DNA from: Prochlorococcus sp. AG-402-M23
GTDB lineage: Bacteria; Cyanobacteriota; Cyanobacteriia; PCC-6307; Cyanobiaceae
Length of the DNA stretch: 64,000 bases
Assembly: GCA_003216575.1 (NCBI GenBank)
Contig: QCIR01000001.1
Span: forward strand, 186,001 to 250,000
Direction: 5' to 3'
Part shown: positions 1 to 10,113 of the stretch, piece after piece
How the letters are laid out: the number at the start of each line of letters is the position of its first letter
Position numbering within the stretch: the stretch's first letter is position 1
Program-made: the position numbers and the translations under genes
The notes under the pieces: model-generated
The model's database searches: none
What the model saw: only the letters and a program-made list of their open reading frames with translations
What the model was told of the DNA's origin: nothing

Positions 1-1000
1 AAATTGCCTCTAATAGTAAAGGAGGTAGCGTAAAATTATATGCAAGGTTTGCTTCATTCCCATCAATTAAATAAGAAAGATTTTCTTTCTCTGGGACATT
101 GGTTTCAGTAATTAAGACAGCAGAAGGTTTGATAATCTTCAAACATTTATTTAAAAGCTTTACAATCGAATGTACTGGTTCTAAATGTAAACAAGTAGTA
201 GATGGCTCCTTCCAAATAAAAGCAATAGCATCCAGACGAATCCATTCAGCACCATAATTGATATATCTAACTAATAATCTTAAGAATTCCAAGAAGAGAT
301 ATGGATTTCGCCAATCAACATCAATTTGATCTGGTCCGAATGTTGTCCAGACGCTTTTATAACCATCATTTGTTTTTATATTTGTGAAAAGAGAAGAATT
401 TCTAGGCCTTATAACTTCTTCCCAAATATCAGTTTTAGATGATGTGACAATATACGATGATCCTGGTTCGTCTGATTTCATAAATTGATGAACCCATGGG
501 TGAGAGGATGAGACATGATTTAAAACAAGATCAGCCATTATTTTGTGGTTACTTGATAAATTCTTTAAATCATTCCAATTCCCAAATGAGTCCTCTATCT
601 TTTCATGATTAGAAACTGCAAATCCACCATCACTTGTGGAAGGCAAAAAAGGCAAAATATGTATTATTGAAGAAAGGCCACTCAATCTATTTTTTACGAA
701 TTCAGCTAATGTTTTTAACGTTGATTCATCTTCCCTATAAATTGCATCTGGATAAGTAATCAAAACAACACTTGAAGAATCCCAAATCGATTCAATCTCA
801 TCTTCATGAATAACATGATATGGATCTAGAATCTGCAACAATTGAGACCACACTGAATTGATTTTCTCTTCAGAGTGATCGTGATAAATTTTTCTGAGAG
901 AAATTCTCAGTTCTTCTAATTCACTATCCAACTGAGGCACTCTTAAAAGGGAAACAATCTTCTCTTCATCATCGTAGCTTCCACCTTGAATCTGTAGCAC
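1..1000 (-). CDS. GH13-family sucrose/glucosylglycerate phosphorylase-like protein (partial, runs off window start)
   Basis: Reverse-strand frame open from GTG at 1000 to window edge; translation contains ...VLITYPDAIYREDE...ILPFLPSTSDGGFAVSNH...IMADLVLNHVSSSHPW...IRLDAIAFIWKEP..., typical GH13 sucrose phosphorylase motifs. Not in the ORF track because truncated. Confidence 0.85.
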   Translation of the reverse strand, partial: MLQIQGGSYDDEEKIVSLLRVPQLDSELEELRISLRKIYHDHSEEKINSVWSQLLQILDPYHVIHEDEIESIWDSSSVVLITYPDAIYREDESTLKTLAEFVKNRLSGLSSIIHILPFLPSTSDGGFAVSNHEKIEDSFGNWNDLKNLSSNHKIMADLVLNHVSSSHPWVHQFMKSDEPGSSYIVTSSKTDIWEEVIRPRNSSLFTNIKTNDGYKSVWTTFGPDQIDVDWRNPYLFLEFLRLLVRYINYGAEWIRLDAIAFIWKEPSTTCLHLEPVHSIVKLLNKCLKIIKPSAVLITETNVPEKENLSYLIDGNEANLAYNFTLPPLLLEAI

Positions 1001-1011
1001 TTTATTTTTGA

Positions 1012-2199
1012 ATGGACTTTCAGCAAGGTTTAATCACAACTATTCATGAGTATGGATTAGCAAAAGATCCAGTATCTCAATTAAACAAAGACCTATTAAA
1101 GCGACCAACATCAATACTAATTCCTTGCCTGTTTGATGAATTCAGTAGACCAGCTCTAAAACTTATAAGACAAACATTAAAAGAGTTAAAAAATTTAAAT
1201 CAACTAGTTATAGCCTTATCAGCCAGTAATCATGATGAAGTACTAAAAGCAAGGCATTTCTTTAAAGAAATGCCCTTCCCCGTTCACGTGCAATGGACTA
1301 ATAGCCCAAAGGTAATTGAATTACTAAAGGATCAGGAAAAGAACGGCTTAGATTTATTAGGAGTCCCAGGGAAAGGATGGGCCGTATGGCAAGGAGTTGG
1401 TGTAGCAACAAAAAGCTCTGAAGTGGTAGCACTTTTTGATGCTGACATAAGAACATTTAACTCTAATTATCCAGCAAGAATGTTGGGTCCACTACTTGAG
1501 AAATCAAATGGTATTTCATATGTAAAAGCATTTTATAGTCGCCTATCATTAGAGACAAATGCGCTTCAAGGGCGAGCCACCAGATTATTTGTAGGACCTT
1601 TGTTATCTAGCTTAGAACAATTAATTGGTAATGTTCCCTTCCTACAATATTTACAGTCTTTTAGATATCCATTGGCTGGAGAATTTGCTTTTACGACTGA
1701 TTTAGCAATGAACTTAAGAATCCCTTGCGATTGGGGATTGGAAATAGGACTACTCTCAGAAGTTTATAAAAATGTAAGGATATCAAGAATCGCACAAGTA
1801 GATTTAGGTATCTTCGACCATAAACATAAAGAAATAGGCTCAAAAGCTAATGAAGGTTTGCAAAAAATGTCTACTGAAATTTTATCAAGTGTTTTAAGAG
1901 GCTTAATGGAACATGAAGCAAGAACACTTACTAGTTCTGAATTAGCGAACTTGGAGGTTTTATATCGAAGAGCAGGGGAAGATAGAGTTAAACAATTTAG
2001 TTTAGATTCCTCAGTTAATCAATTACCATATAGCAGGCATAAAGAAGAACTAGCAGTACATACTTTTGGAAAACTGTTAAGACCTGCAATTAATAGATTC
2101 CTTGAATCTCCTGTAAAACAACAATTACCTTGCTGGGCAAGGGTTTTAGATTGCGAGAGTAAATTGCAAGATGATTTAGAAAAAGCTGGAGGCTTATAA
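1012..2199 (+). CDS. gpgS: Glucosyl-3-phosphoglycerate synthase-like glycosyltransferase
   Basis: 395 aa ORF with GT-A features (VVALFDADIRTF, PLAGEFA); adjacent to GH13 phosphorylase. Confidence 0.8.
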   Translation: MDFQQGLITTIHEYGLAKDPVSQLNKDLLKRPTSILIPCLFDEFSRPALKLIRQTLKELKNLNQLVIALSASNHDEVLKARHFFKEMPFPVHVQWTNSPKVIELLKDQEKNGLDLLGVPGKGWAVWQGVGVATKSSEVVALFDADIRTFNSNYPARMLGPLLEKSNGISYVKAFYSRLSLETNALQGRATRLFVGPLLSSLEQLIGNVPFLQYLQSFRYPLAGEFAFTTDLAMNLRIPCDWGLEIGLLSEVYKNVRISRIAQVDLGIFDHKHKEIGSKANEGLQKMSTEILSSVLRGLMEHEARTLTSSELANLEVLYRRAGEDRVKQFSLDSSVNQLPYSRHKEELAVHTFGKLLRPAINRFLESPVKQQLPCWARVLDCESKLQDDLEKAGGL

Positions 2200-2210
2200 A
2201 TAATTAAGAG

Positions 2211-2996
2211 TCAAACAAATAATGATAATAAGGTTTTTATAACTAATGAAAAACCAACAGAAAAAGATACTATTTCGAAAACAACTTTAACAAATTTACT
2301 CCCTTTAATGATAGCGAAAGAAGCCCCAAAATAACCTCCAATTAGTGAACCTAAAATTAAAATGGGTAAATAATTCCAAATAATATTTCCACTAAAACCT
2401 AAAGCGAAAGCACCGACACCATTCCAAAAGATCCCAACAAGAATCAATGTATAAGCAACTGCGACAGAAAAAGATAAATTAAATATAGTTACTATCCAAA
2501 TTGTCACAAATAGTCCTGTCCCAGAAGAAAGATAGCCATTTAGGTAACCAATAATAAAAAGGCCTAAAGAACCAACACAAATTCTAACTGAACTAAAAGA
2601 TATAGTTATATTTGAACTACCAAGATTTTTACTATTTGTAGAATAAAAGCAAATAAATAAAGTAAATAAACCTAATAAAGAGGTTGAAAAATCACTAGGT
2701 ATAATTGATGCGGTATAAGCACCAACTAAAACACCCGGTATTCCCGAAATCAATATTAATAAAATATATTTTCTTTGTAAATTATTTCTCTTTAAGTGTG
2801 GTAATGATGCTCCTAAACCCAATGCAACACTGGCAACTTTGTGCGTCGCTAAAGCTTTAGAGAATGGCAAACCAAAAAGCAGCAATGCTGGTAGTTGAAT
2901 TAGACCCGCGCCACCACCAGCCAAAGCGGAAATAAAATTAGACACAAAAGATACAATTCCCAAAACCAAATGAGGAAAAATATCAATGTTGTCCAT
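2211..2996 (-). CDS. TauE/SafE (sulfite exporter) family permease
   Basis: 261 aa polytopic; N-terminal SFVSNFISALAGGGAGLIQLPALLLFGLP typical of the family. Confidence 0.85.
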   Translation of the reverse strand: MDNIDIFPHLVLGIVSFVSNFISALAGGGAGLIQLPALLLFGLPFSKALATHKVASVALGLGASLPHLKRNNLQRKYILLILISGIPGVLVGAYTASIIPSDFSTSLLGLFTLFICFYSTNSKNLGSSNITISFSSVRICVGSLGLFIIGYLNGYLSSGTGLFVTIWIVTIFNLSFSVAVAYTLILVGIFWNGVGAFALGFSGNIIWNYLPILILGSLIGGYFGASFAIIKGSKFVKVVFEIVSFSVGFSLVIKTLLSLFV

Positions 2997-3044
2997 GTAA
3001 AATTAATTATTGATATACATACTTATCAATCACTTCTGGGTAAA

Positions 3045-3260
3045 CTAAATATTCTTAATCATTTCTCTTCTAATAAGATCAATGCAGTTGGGATGTTCAT
3101 GGATATATCTATTGAATTCCATCGCAAGTAATCTTGCTTCGTATGCATCACATGCATAAAAACAATTCTCAAGTCGATGATTATCACAGTCTCTATAATG
3201 GACCGTATAGGGTCTTAAGTCTGTAATTGGGATTTTAAATTGAGTTTGATTCATTTTCAA
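3045..3260 (-). CDS. Hypothetical small protein
   Basis: 71 aa ORF, intergenic-flanked. Confidence 0.55.
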   Translation of the reverse strand: MKMNQTQFKIPITDLRPYTVHYRDCDNHRLENCFYACDAYEARLLAMEFNRYIHEHPNCIDLIRREMIKNI

Positions 3261-3406
3261 TTTATATTCCTATTTAAGTTATGCATCCATTTGATTTTTT
3301 TTTCTACAGATGTCTTGTAACCAATATAAATAAAAAATTTTATAGTTAGATTCTGTATTAAGATTCGATTTATAAAAGATTGAATTTATTAGCATAGATT
3401 ATTTTC

Positions 3407-3592
3407 ATGTCCAAATTATCTGAAATAGATCTAGGATCAGCACTTTTATCAACATTCATTCTGTTTGGATTTATAGCAACTGCTTTTGCCTTTATCAAAC
3501 TATCGATAATCGGAATAAATTATATAAAGGTCAACTTTTCAAAAGAAGAGGGCAAAGAAAAGAGAAATGAAACAAACTCAAAAGGTTTTTAA
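3407..3592 (+). CDS. Hypothetical small membrane protein
   Basis: 61 aa with one hydrophobic segment and a charged C-terminus. Confidence 0.5.
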   Translation: MSKLSEIDLGSALLSTFILFGFIATAFAFIKLSIIGINYIKVNFSKEEGKEKRNETNSKGF

Positions 3593-3714
3593 AGTAAATT
3601 GATATGCATAAAACATAAGAAATCTTACAGAGAGATCTTAAATGATCAGAACATGTAAATTAAATTAATAGAACCATAAAATATGTTAATTTAGACAAGT
3701 CTAAAGTAATCATA

Positions 3715-4107
3715 ATGAAAACCAATCCACTAATACCTCTCGGTACAAATATAAAGATTAATAAGTCAAAAATAGAAAATTGGATCCCAGAAAAATATTT
3801 AGATCAATTACCTGAAATTATTAATGCTAACATCATAGATTATAAAATGACAGATGGAATGGATATTGGATATATATTAATGACTGAAAATAATATCAAG
3901 ATATGGATTTTTAGCAACGAATTAGATCATAAAACAAAAAAAGAATATAAAATCACACAGAATAATTTAATCAACGAAGGCAATGGACTCTCAATAACAC
4001 AACTCAACATCGATTATGAATTAAATGGAAGCAAAGATATTAAAACTACATTGAATCCAATAAATTTTTTAACCTGGTTAATATTAGTTTTTAAAGATAT
4101 ATTTTAA
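3715..4107 (+). CDS. Hypothetical protein
   Basis: 130 aa ORF, C-terminal hydrophobic segment NFLTWLILVFKDIF. Confidence 0.55.
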   Translation: MKTNPLIPLGTNIKINKSKIENWIPEKYLDQLPEIINANIIDYKMTDGMDIGYILMTENNIKIWIFSNELDHKTKKEYKITQNNLINEGNGLSITQLNIDYELNGSKDIKTTLNPINFLTWLILVFKDIF

Positions 4108-4425
4108 TCAATCAACTTGTCTTTTCATTATTAGAAATAACATTGATCCAATTCTTATTGTTTGTGAAAATTCCCATTGTTCAAGTCCTTTTTTATTTAG
4201 AAACTTACTAAGTTGAATAGCAGGATGTTCAGAACTATCATCTTTCTGAAATTGTTCAGGAAATTGATCTTTTAAGAAATCTGGACTAAGTGAACCTTTA
4301 AGTTTTTCGCTTGCCGCCTCTGGATTACTAGCCTCGACATCTTCTTTTGGAGAATCATCAACGTTGAGATGGACTACATGATATTCCCACTTCATTAATA
4401 AATTTTTTAAATTTCTATTATACAT
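4108..4425 (-). CDS. Hypothetical protein (WEYHVVHLN type)
   Basis: 105 aa ORF; true start may be the internal MKWEYHVVHLN. Confidence 0.6.
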   Translation of the reverse strand: MYNRNLKNLLMKWEYHVVHLNVDDSPKEDVEASNPEAASEKLKGSLSPDFLKDQFPEQFQKDDSSEHPAIQLSKFLNKKGLEQWEFSQTIRIGSMLFLIMKRQVD

Positions 4426-4530
4426 AATGAACTCGAAGTAACTTTAATTAATGAGATTTCAAAAAGGTTAAAATTCAAAATTTATATCATCAGAACATTA
4501 AGATGGTATTAAATCTAAATTATTATTATC

Positions 4531-4698
4531 GTGGAAGGTTTTGATCCCGCAATTAATTATGGTCCAAATGATGCAGGTATTTCAGCAATAACAATAATTT
4601 TAGGAATTTTTGTTCTAATATTCATATCCTGGCTATTTGGAAAAATATATGGCCAATTAGCAAAAATTTTCGAAAATAAAAATAAAAGCGATATATAA
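4531..4698 (+). CDS. Small single-TM ORF (55 aa)
   Basis: GTG start; VEGFDPAINYGPNDAGISAITIILGIFVLIFISWLFGKIYGQLAKIFENKNKSDI*; below the ORF-track length cutoff. Confidence 0.45.
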   Translation: MEGFDPAINYGPNDAGISAITIILGIFVLIFISWLFGKIYGQLAKIFENKNKSDI

Positions 4699-4858
4699 AA
4701 CAAAATTCATAAGACTTTTTTCACTTTAAAAAATAAAAATATCAGAAAATTTGTTAGGAGAATTTTTATATAACATTATAGTTGTGAATTATTGCAAAGT
4801 ATAAAAACGAATCAATCATAAATGTAGTATTTTATTAATTAACTAATAATGATTACTT

Positions 4859-4978
4859 ATGTTAGCTTCTTTGATGGTTCATGAATGGGCAACACCTTTA
4901 AATCTATCAGCTCCAATAGCTGGAATACTTACTATTGGAGGCTTTATGGGGTACTTCAGTTTATCGAGAAAGTTTTAA
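4859..4978 (+). CDS. Small single-TM ORF (39 aa)
   Basis: MLASLMVHEWATPLNLSAPIAGILTIGGFMGYFSLSRKF*; hydrophobic core with basic tail. Confidence 0.45.
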   Translation: MLASLMVHEWATPLNLSAPIAGILTIGGFMGYFSLSRKF

Positions 4979-5023
4979 ACATTTGATTTATAAGAATAAA
5001 GAATATAACTTTGTATACCATAA

Positions 5024-5410
5024 ATGAATAAATTAAGCTGGAGAGAGTTCGATGATTGTGTATTAGCAATATCTAATAGATGTAAAAATAAAAAGTTTAA
5101 TGGTATTTATGGATTCCCAAGAGGTGGTCTATGCCTAGCAGTTGCATTAAGCCACTCACTTAATCTACCTATATTAGATGAACCTGAAAATAATTCTCTC
5201 ATAGTTGATGATATTTATGACACTGGATATACACTTGAGAAAACAAAACATCTAAAAGGTTCAGAAACTCACGTATGGATAAGCAAACACAAACCAACAT
5301 GGTGGAACGCCTATAAATATACCAAAGAAAAAGATTGGATTGTTTTCCCATGGGAAAACATAAATACAGCTATTAATGATAGAGATTTTTATTTTAAATC
5401 TAGAAATTAA
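5024..5410 (+). CDS. Phosphoribosyltransferase-domain protein
   Basis: PRPP motif-like SLIVDDIYDTGYTLEKTK. Confidence 0.75.
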   Translation: MNKLSWREFDDCVLAISNRCKNKKFNGIYGFPRGGLCLAVALSHSLNLPILDEPENNSLIVDDIYDTGYTLEKTKHLKGSETHVWISKHKPTWWNAYKYTKEKDWIVFPWENINTAINDRDFYFKSRN

Positions 5411-5417
5411 ACTTTTA

Positions 5418-5924
5418 TTACCACATTAATTCATTCCTTCTATCAAGTCTAGAAGATGAATTAGTTAGCCTGAAACTCAATAGTTGATCTAATTTCATAG
5501 CAAATTCATAAGTATGACCCTTTAATCCCATATTAATATAATTATTATTTATTTTTATTTTCTTCCTAAAATTCAATATGCCAATATATTTTTTCCATAG
5601 AATTTCATTATTATAATTATATGCCCATAGGTCAAAGATATCCTCAATGATGTTTATAGGAATATCGAAAGAATAACCTCTATTAGAATTATCAAATTTA
5701 TACTGATCCAATTTCGAGTAAAAGCAAAGAATATCTAATGTCCTATTAATTGCCTCCTTAACTTCAATTGCTCCTTCAATACCGAATAATTCCTTTCTAT
5801 AACACTCTAGCAATTGTCTATCGAAAGAATTGTAGATATTATCCTGCTCAGTAAAATTAACAAGCCAAAATCCTATACCATTACTAACACCTGAAGCCAA
5901 GTATAGATTAACTGATTTAGTCAT
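5418..5924 (-). CDS. Hypothetical protein
   Basis: 168 aa ORF. Confidence 0.5.
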   Translation of the reverse strand: MTKSVNLYLASGVSNGIGFWLVNFTEQDNIYNSFDRQLLECYRKELFGIEGAIEVKEAINRTLDILCFYSKLDQYKFDNSNRGYSFDIPINIIEDIFDLWAYNYNNEILWKKYIGILNFRKKIKINNNYINMGLKGHTYEFAMKLDQLLSFRLTNSSSRLDRRNELMW

Positions 5925-6072
5925 TAATTAAAGTCAATAGAATCTAGGCAATAAATATAACGTAGAAATATGGAATTTAATAAAAAATATCTATCTGTAA
6001 AATAATAATCTTTATGTATTTAAATTGAAAAAGTTATTTTTATTGTAAAAATAAAAATAACTTCATAAAAAT

Positions 6073-7386
6073 ATGAAAAAATTTGTCTCAAGTAAATCCA
6101 ATGGTTATAGAAAAAGTCTTGGTCCTGGAATCCTTTTAGCTGCAGCATGCATAGGTGGATCACACCTAATGTCTTCAACCACAGCAGGAGCCAAATTTGG
6201 ATTTTCCCTTATTGGGCTTATTTTAATAACAAATCTATTCAAGTATCCATTTTTACTTGTTGGAACCAGATTTACAGCTGTTACAGGACTATCGCTTTTA
6301 GAGGGATTTCAAAAACGAAATAAATTTTATTTGCCAATTTATTTAATAGTTGGATTGATTACAGGTACGTTTACAATTTCCGCCGTTAGTTTTGTTACGG
6401 GTCTTCTTTTAAAGAATATAGTAATTTTTTCATCCTTTCCTGCTTTAGATTTAGCTATAGTTATACTAATAGTATGTTCATTAATATTATTTATAGGTCA
6501 ATATAAAGCCCTTGATAGGATATCTAAGACTCTTGTATTTTTGCTTACATTATTAACATTTTTTGCTGTTATATCTTTACTAATAAAAGGTCCTGCTGGT
6601 GATATAAATCTCTCATTATTAAACAGCAGTCCCTCTCCATGGACACTCTCAAACTTAGGATTTTTAATCCCCTTGATGGGTTGGATGCCTGGTCCAGTAG
6701 AGCTCTGCATATGGCCATCACTTTGGATGTTTTCAAGAGCTAAAGAAACAGAGCATACTGCGACGCTGAAAGAAGCAGAATTTGATTTCAATCTTGGATA
6801 TTTCATCACAGTTATAACAGCTATTTTCTTTCTAATTCTTGGTGCATACACAATGCATGGCACTGGCGATGAAATGCTTACAGGATCAGGTGTGAGTTTT
6901 GCTCAAAATTTAATCCGCTTGTATACAGAATCTATTGGTGGTTGGGCAAAATGGATAATTGTTCCTGCAGCTTTTGCAGCAATGTTTAGCACCACCCTTA
7001 CATGTTTAGATGCATATCCCAGGAGCATCTCATCAGCTCATGGTTTGATAACTCGTACAGACAAGGGCAATAGCGCTACTTTTAATGAAAAGAAACGCCT
7101 AAAAAAATGGATCATATTTCATGTTTTTGCATCACTTTGTGCACTCCTTATTGCAAAATCTGGAGGAATTGGAGTTAAAGACTATGTCTTTGGAGCTATG
7201 ACAGGTAGTTTCCTCACAGCTCCTTTGTTTGCTTGGATGGCTATGGATACAATGAATAGCTCTTTAGTAAAAAGTCAATATCGTTATGGAATTGGTCTAA
7301 AAACAGTTAGCTGGTTAGGGATTTCATTCCTCTCAATATTTAGTTTATTGTTCATATTCAATTCATTCTTTGGTATCGGACAATAA
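6073..7386 (+). CDS. Divergent NRAMP-family transporter
   Basis: 437 aa polytopic; GPGILLAAACIGGSHLMSSTTAGAKFGFSLIG resembles NRAMP TM1, but DPGN is absent. Confidence 0.8.
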   Translation: MKKFVSSKSNGYRKSLGPGILLAAACIGGSHLMSSTTAGAKFGFSLIGLILITNLFKYPFLLVGTRFTAVTGLSLLEGFQKRNKFYLPIYLIVGLITGTFTISAVSFVTGLLLKNIVIFSSFPALDLAIVILIVCSLILFIGQYKALDRISKTLVFLLTLLTFFAVISLLIKGPAGDINLSLLNSSPSPWTLSNLGFLIPLMGWMPGPVELCIWPSLWMFSRAKETEHTATLKEAEFDFNLGYFITVITAIFFLILGAYTMHGTGDEMLTGSGVSFAQNLIRLYTESIGGWAKWIIVPAAFAAMFSTTLTCLDAYPRSISSAHGLITRTDKGNSATFNEKKRLKKWIIFHVFASLCALLIAKSGGIGVKDYVFGAMTGSFLTAPLFAWMAMDTMNSSLVKSQYRYGIGLKTVSWLGISFLSIFSLLFIFNSFFGIGQ

Positions 7387-7434
7387 TCCAAAATTCATAA
7401 ATATCGTGAAAAGAAAAAAGAGTTAATTAAATAA

Positions 7435-8223
7435 TTAACTTGATGCAGAAGTATAATGTTTAAGAGCAAATTTCCAGAAGAATCTGCTAAATATAAAAAA
7501 TAAGCTACTTAAAATCAGACCAAAGAATAAAATATTAAATTGCAACTCTCCTAGAATTGCCTCAGCGGGAAAAGTTGTTAAAAAAGCAACAGGTAAAACT
7601 AACGTAAATATGAACCTCAAAATAACAGGATAAGCTGAAATAGGGTATCTACCCGCAGCCAACAAAGCTCTAAGAACTTCTGTAGCATTCCATGTCTTAA
7701 CGAACCAAATACTAGATGCAGCAATAAGGAACCAAACAGAATAAAGAATAACAAAACCAACAAACAACGAAATAATGAATACAGATAACAAGTAAAATGA
7801 AAAAGATGTACCTGATTGAGTAGCTGCCCAAAAAACAATGGAAAGTCCCAATATAATTTCAGGTAATCCTGCAAAAGAAAACTTTTTAACTGATAACCAA
7901 AATTGACTATCAATTGGTTTTAACAAAACATAGTCAAGAGTACCTTCTCTTACGTAATTAACTATTTCAGTTAAATTTGGTCGCAATAGCGCATTCGTTA
8001 AACCATCAAGAAAGGTATAAACACCTTGAATAACTAGAGCTGATTCCCATGTCCAATCTCCTAATTGCCTTCCTCCAGTAAAGAAAAGGGATAGTATAAA
8101 CACACTTCCCAATAGAGTTCCCAACATAGCTAACAACTCAATTAAAAAATTTAATTGATATTCAAGTTGAGAAGCAAATGCTGTAGACCAAAATAATCTA
8201 ATTGTTTTAATATAACGCTTCAT
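7435..8223 (-). CDS. ABC-2 family transporter permease
   Basis: 262 aa membrane protein, operonic with second permease and ATPase. Confidence 0.8.
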   Translation of the reverse strand: MKRYIKTIRLFWSTAFASQLEYQLNFLIELLAMLGTLLGSVFILSLFFTGGRQLGDWTWESALVIQGVYTFLDGLTNALLRPNLTEIVNYVREGTLDYVLLKPIDSQFWLSVKKFSFAGLPEIILGLSIVFWAATQSGTSFSFYLLSVFIISLFVGFVILYSVWFLIAASSIWFVKTWNATEVLRALLAAGRYPISAYPVILRFIFTLVLPVAFLTTFPAEAILGELQFNILFFGLILSSLFFIFSRFFWKFALKHYTSASS

Positions 8224-8224
8224 A

Positions 8225-9022
8225 TTAGGCTCCCATTGCGGTATATCTTTTTACACCAAGTTTCCAAAGAATGCTTACAGAAGGGAGCAGTATTAAAATC
8301 CACAAAAACTGAGCTAAAAAACCATTAAAGATATCAACTGGCATCCCTGATAAAATCCTTGCTGGAAAATTAATTAGATAGGGAAATGGGGTTAACATTG
8401 CAACTTTTAGAACATTAGAAGGAAAGGCTGATAAAGGTACTAATAAACCAGAAAGAAAAAGGTAAGGAACAAATATTAATCTCTCAAGAGCACTAGATTT
8501 TTCTGTCCAAAAACAAAGTGCTGCAACTAAGCTTTGAAGTAGGAAAGCAATAGAAAAAGCTAAATGAGTTGATAAATACGCTAAAAATAATTGAGGTAGT
8601 GAAGGAAGCCAAAAAGATGATGGATTTAGTACAAAAAAAGTAATCGCGATAGCTAGTGCGAAAGGGAGTCTTGTTGCCTGCTCTGCCAAGTGAGCAGCAA
8701 CATACCTTAAAAGAGGGTGCAAAGGCTGAAGCAAATATGGTGATAATCGACCTGAAAGTGAGTCTTCCTCAAAAGAAAACACAACCCATACGACAGAAAA
8801 TTGCCGAACTAGAAAAGCACTTAAAAAATATCTTGCTAACCCAATATCATTTAAACCAAATGTATTACCAACATCGTTTTGACTCCAAAGAGAAAACATG
8901 ATAAATGGTAGTACTCCAGAAAGAGCCCACAAGGCTATTTCTATGCGATATTCCAACATGTATGCATATTGAGTTGTAAGTAAAGTCTTAATAACCTTGA
9001 AAGACAATCCAAATATCCTCAA
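8225..9022 (-). CDS. ABC-2 family transporter permease
   Basis: 265 aa membrane protein, overlaps the ATPase gene by 4 nt. Confidence 0.8.
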   Translation of the reverse strand: MRIFGLSFKVIKTLLTTQYAYMLEYRIEIALWALSGVLPFIMFSLWSQNDVGNTFGLNDIGLARYFLSAFLVRQFSVVWVVFSFEEDSLSGRLSPYLLQPLHPLLRYVAAHLAEQATRLPFALAIAITFFVLNPSSFWLPSLPQLFLAYLSTHLAFSIAFLLQSLVAALCFWTEKSSALERLIFVPYLFLSGLLVPLSAFPSNVLKVAMLTPFPYLINFPARILSGMPVDIFNGFLAQFLWILILLPSVSILWKLGVKRYTAMGA

Positions 9023-10017
9023 TTGATGTCACCCTTTATAAATAATTCTCCTATTAATTGTTCAATAGGAGGATCACCAATCTCTAAGTCAATAATATCG
9101 AAATCAGTTAATAGATTACTTACTACATCTGTTAATTTATCCCTAGAAACTAACAAACATACAAAACGATCATTTAAATCTTGAACCTCACCATATTTTT
9201 CAAATTGATCACTTGAACATGAGTTTTTCAATTCAACTTTTACTTCTCTAGATGGTGATAATGAATTAGCTAGTGAATCAAGATCACCATCATAAAAGAG
9301 ACTACCTTTATGAATACAAATAACTCTTGGACATAATGCTGTTATATCAGCCATGTAATGACTAGTTAGTAAAATTGTCGCGCCAGTTCTTTTGTTGTAT
9401 TCCGATAAAAAACTACGAACTCTGGCTTGAGCATTTACATCTAGACCAAGAGTAGGTTCATCTAGAAAAAGGACAGATGGTTTATGCAATAAAGCAGCAA
9501 GAATTTCAGATTTCATTCTTTGTCCTAACGACAACTTTCTGACAGGTCTTGTAAGTTCTTCTCCAAGCTCCAGCATATCTGCTAATTCATTAATTCTTGC
9601 TTTTGCTTCGTGGTCAGACAAACCATATACAGCTGCATTTACATACAAAGAATCCATGGGAGGAAGGTCCCAAATTAACTGCTGCTTTTGCCCCATAACC
9701 AAAGTTATCTCCTTAAGAAAAGCCGTTTGCCTTCTTTGAGGTGAGAAACCACCAACATCAACTAACCCTGTCGATGGATGAATAAGACCACACATCATTT
9801 TTAATAATGTGGTTTTACCAGCACCATTAGCCCCAAGGAATCCGACTACTTCTCCCTGTGAAATTTTAAAACTTATATTAGTTACGGCAGGGACGTCATA
9901 ACTCCTTCGATCGAAAAAATGCTTAAGAGTACCCTTAAAACCTGGCTGTTTGTTTGCAACTCGATAATATTTACTCAACTGATCTACAATGATCAAGTCA
10001 CTAGGATTATTGTGCAA
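9019..10017 (-). CDS. ABC transporter ATP-binding protein
   Basis: Walker A GANGAGKTT, signature LSLGQRMK, Walker B VLFLDEPTLGLD. Confidence 0.92.
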   Translation of the reverse strand: MHNNPSDLIIVDQLSKYYRVANKQPGFKGTLKHFFDRRSYDVPAVTNISFKISQGEVVGFLGANGAGKTTLLKMMCGLIHPSTGLVDVGGFSPQRRQTAFLKEITLVMGQKQQLIWDLPPMDSLYVNAAVYGLSDHEAKARINELADMLELGEELTRPVRKLSLGQRMKSEILAALLHKPSVLFLDEPTLGLDVNAQARVRSFLSEYNKRTGATILLTSHYMADITALCPRVICIHKGSLFYDGDLDSLANSLSPSREVKVELKNSCSSDQFEKYGEVQDLNDRFVCLLVSRDKLTDVVSNLLTDFDIIDLEIGDPPIEQLIGELFIKGDIN

Positions 10018-10113
10018 TTAATTTCCAAATGCTTCAACATTAAGATAAAACATTTTTGCCTACATAGCAGATAAAATCTAAGTAAAGAAAAATCTATAGG
10101 TTATTAAAACTAA

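Noticed and set aside
6498-6863. 121-aa minus-strand ORF
   Set aside because: Antisense shadow of the NRAMP-like gene
8656-8901. 81-aa plus-strand ORF
   Set aside because: Antisense to the ABC-2 permease gene; composition not protein-like
7435-10017. Two-permease ABC-2 operon as a possible novel system
   Set aside because: Fits the common uncharacterized ABC-2 (two permeases + ATPase) export family; no unusual domains
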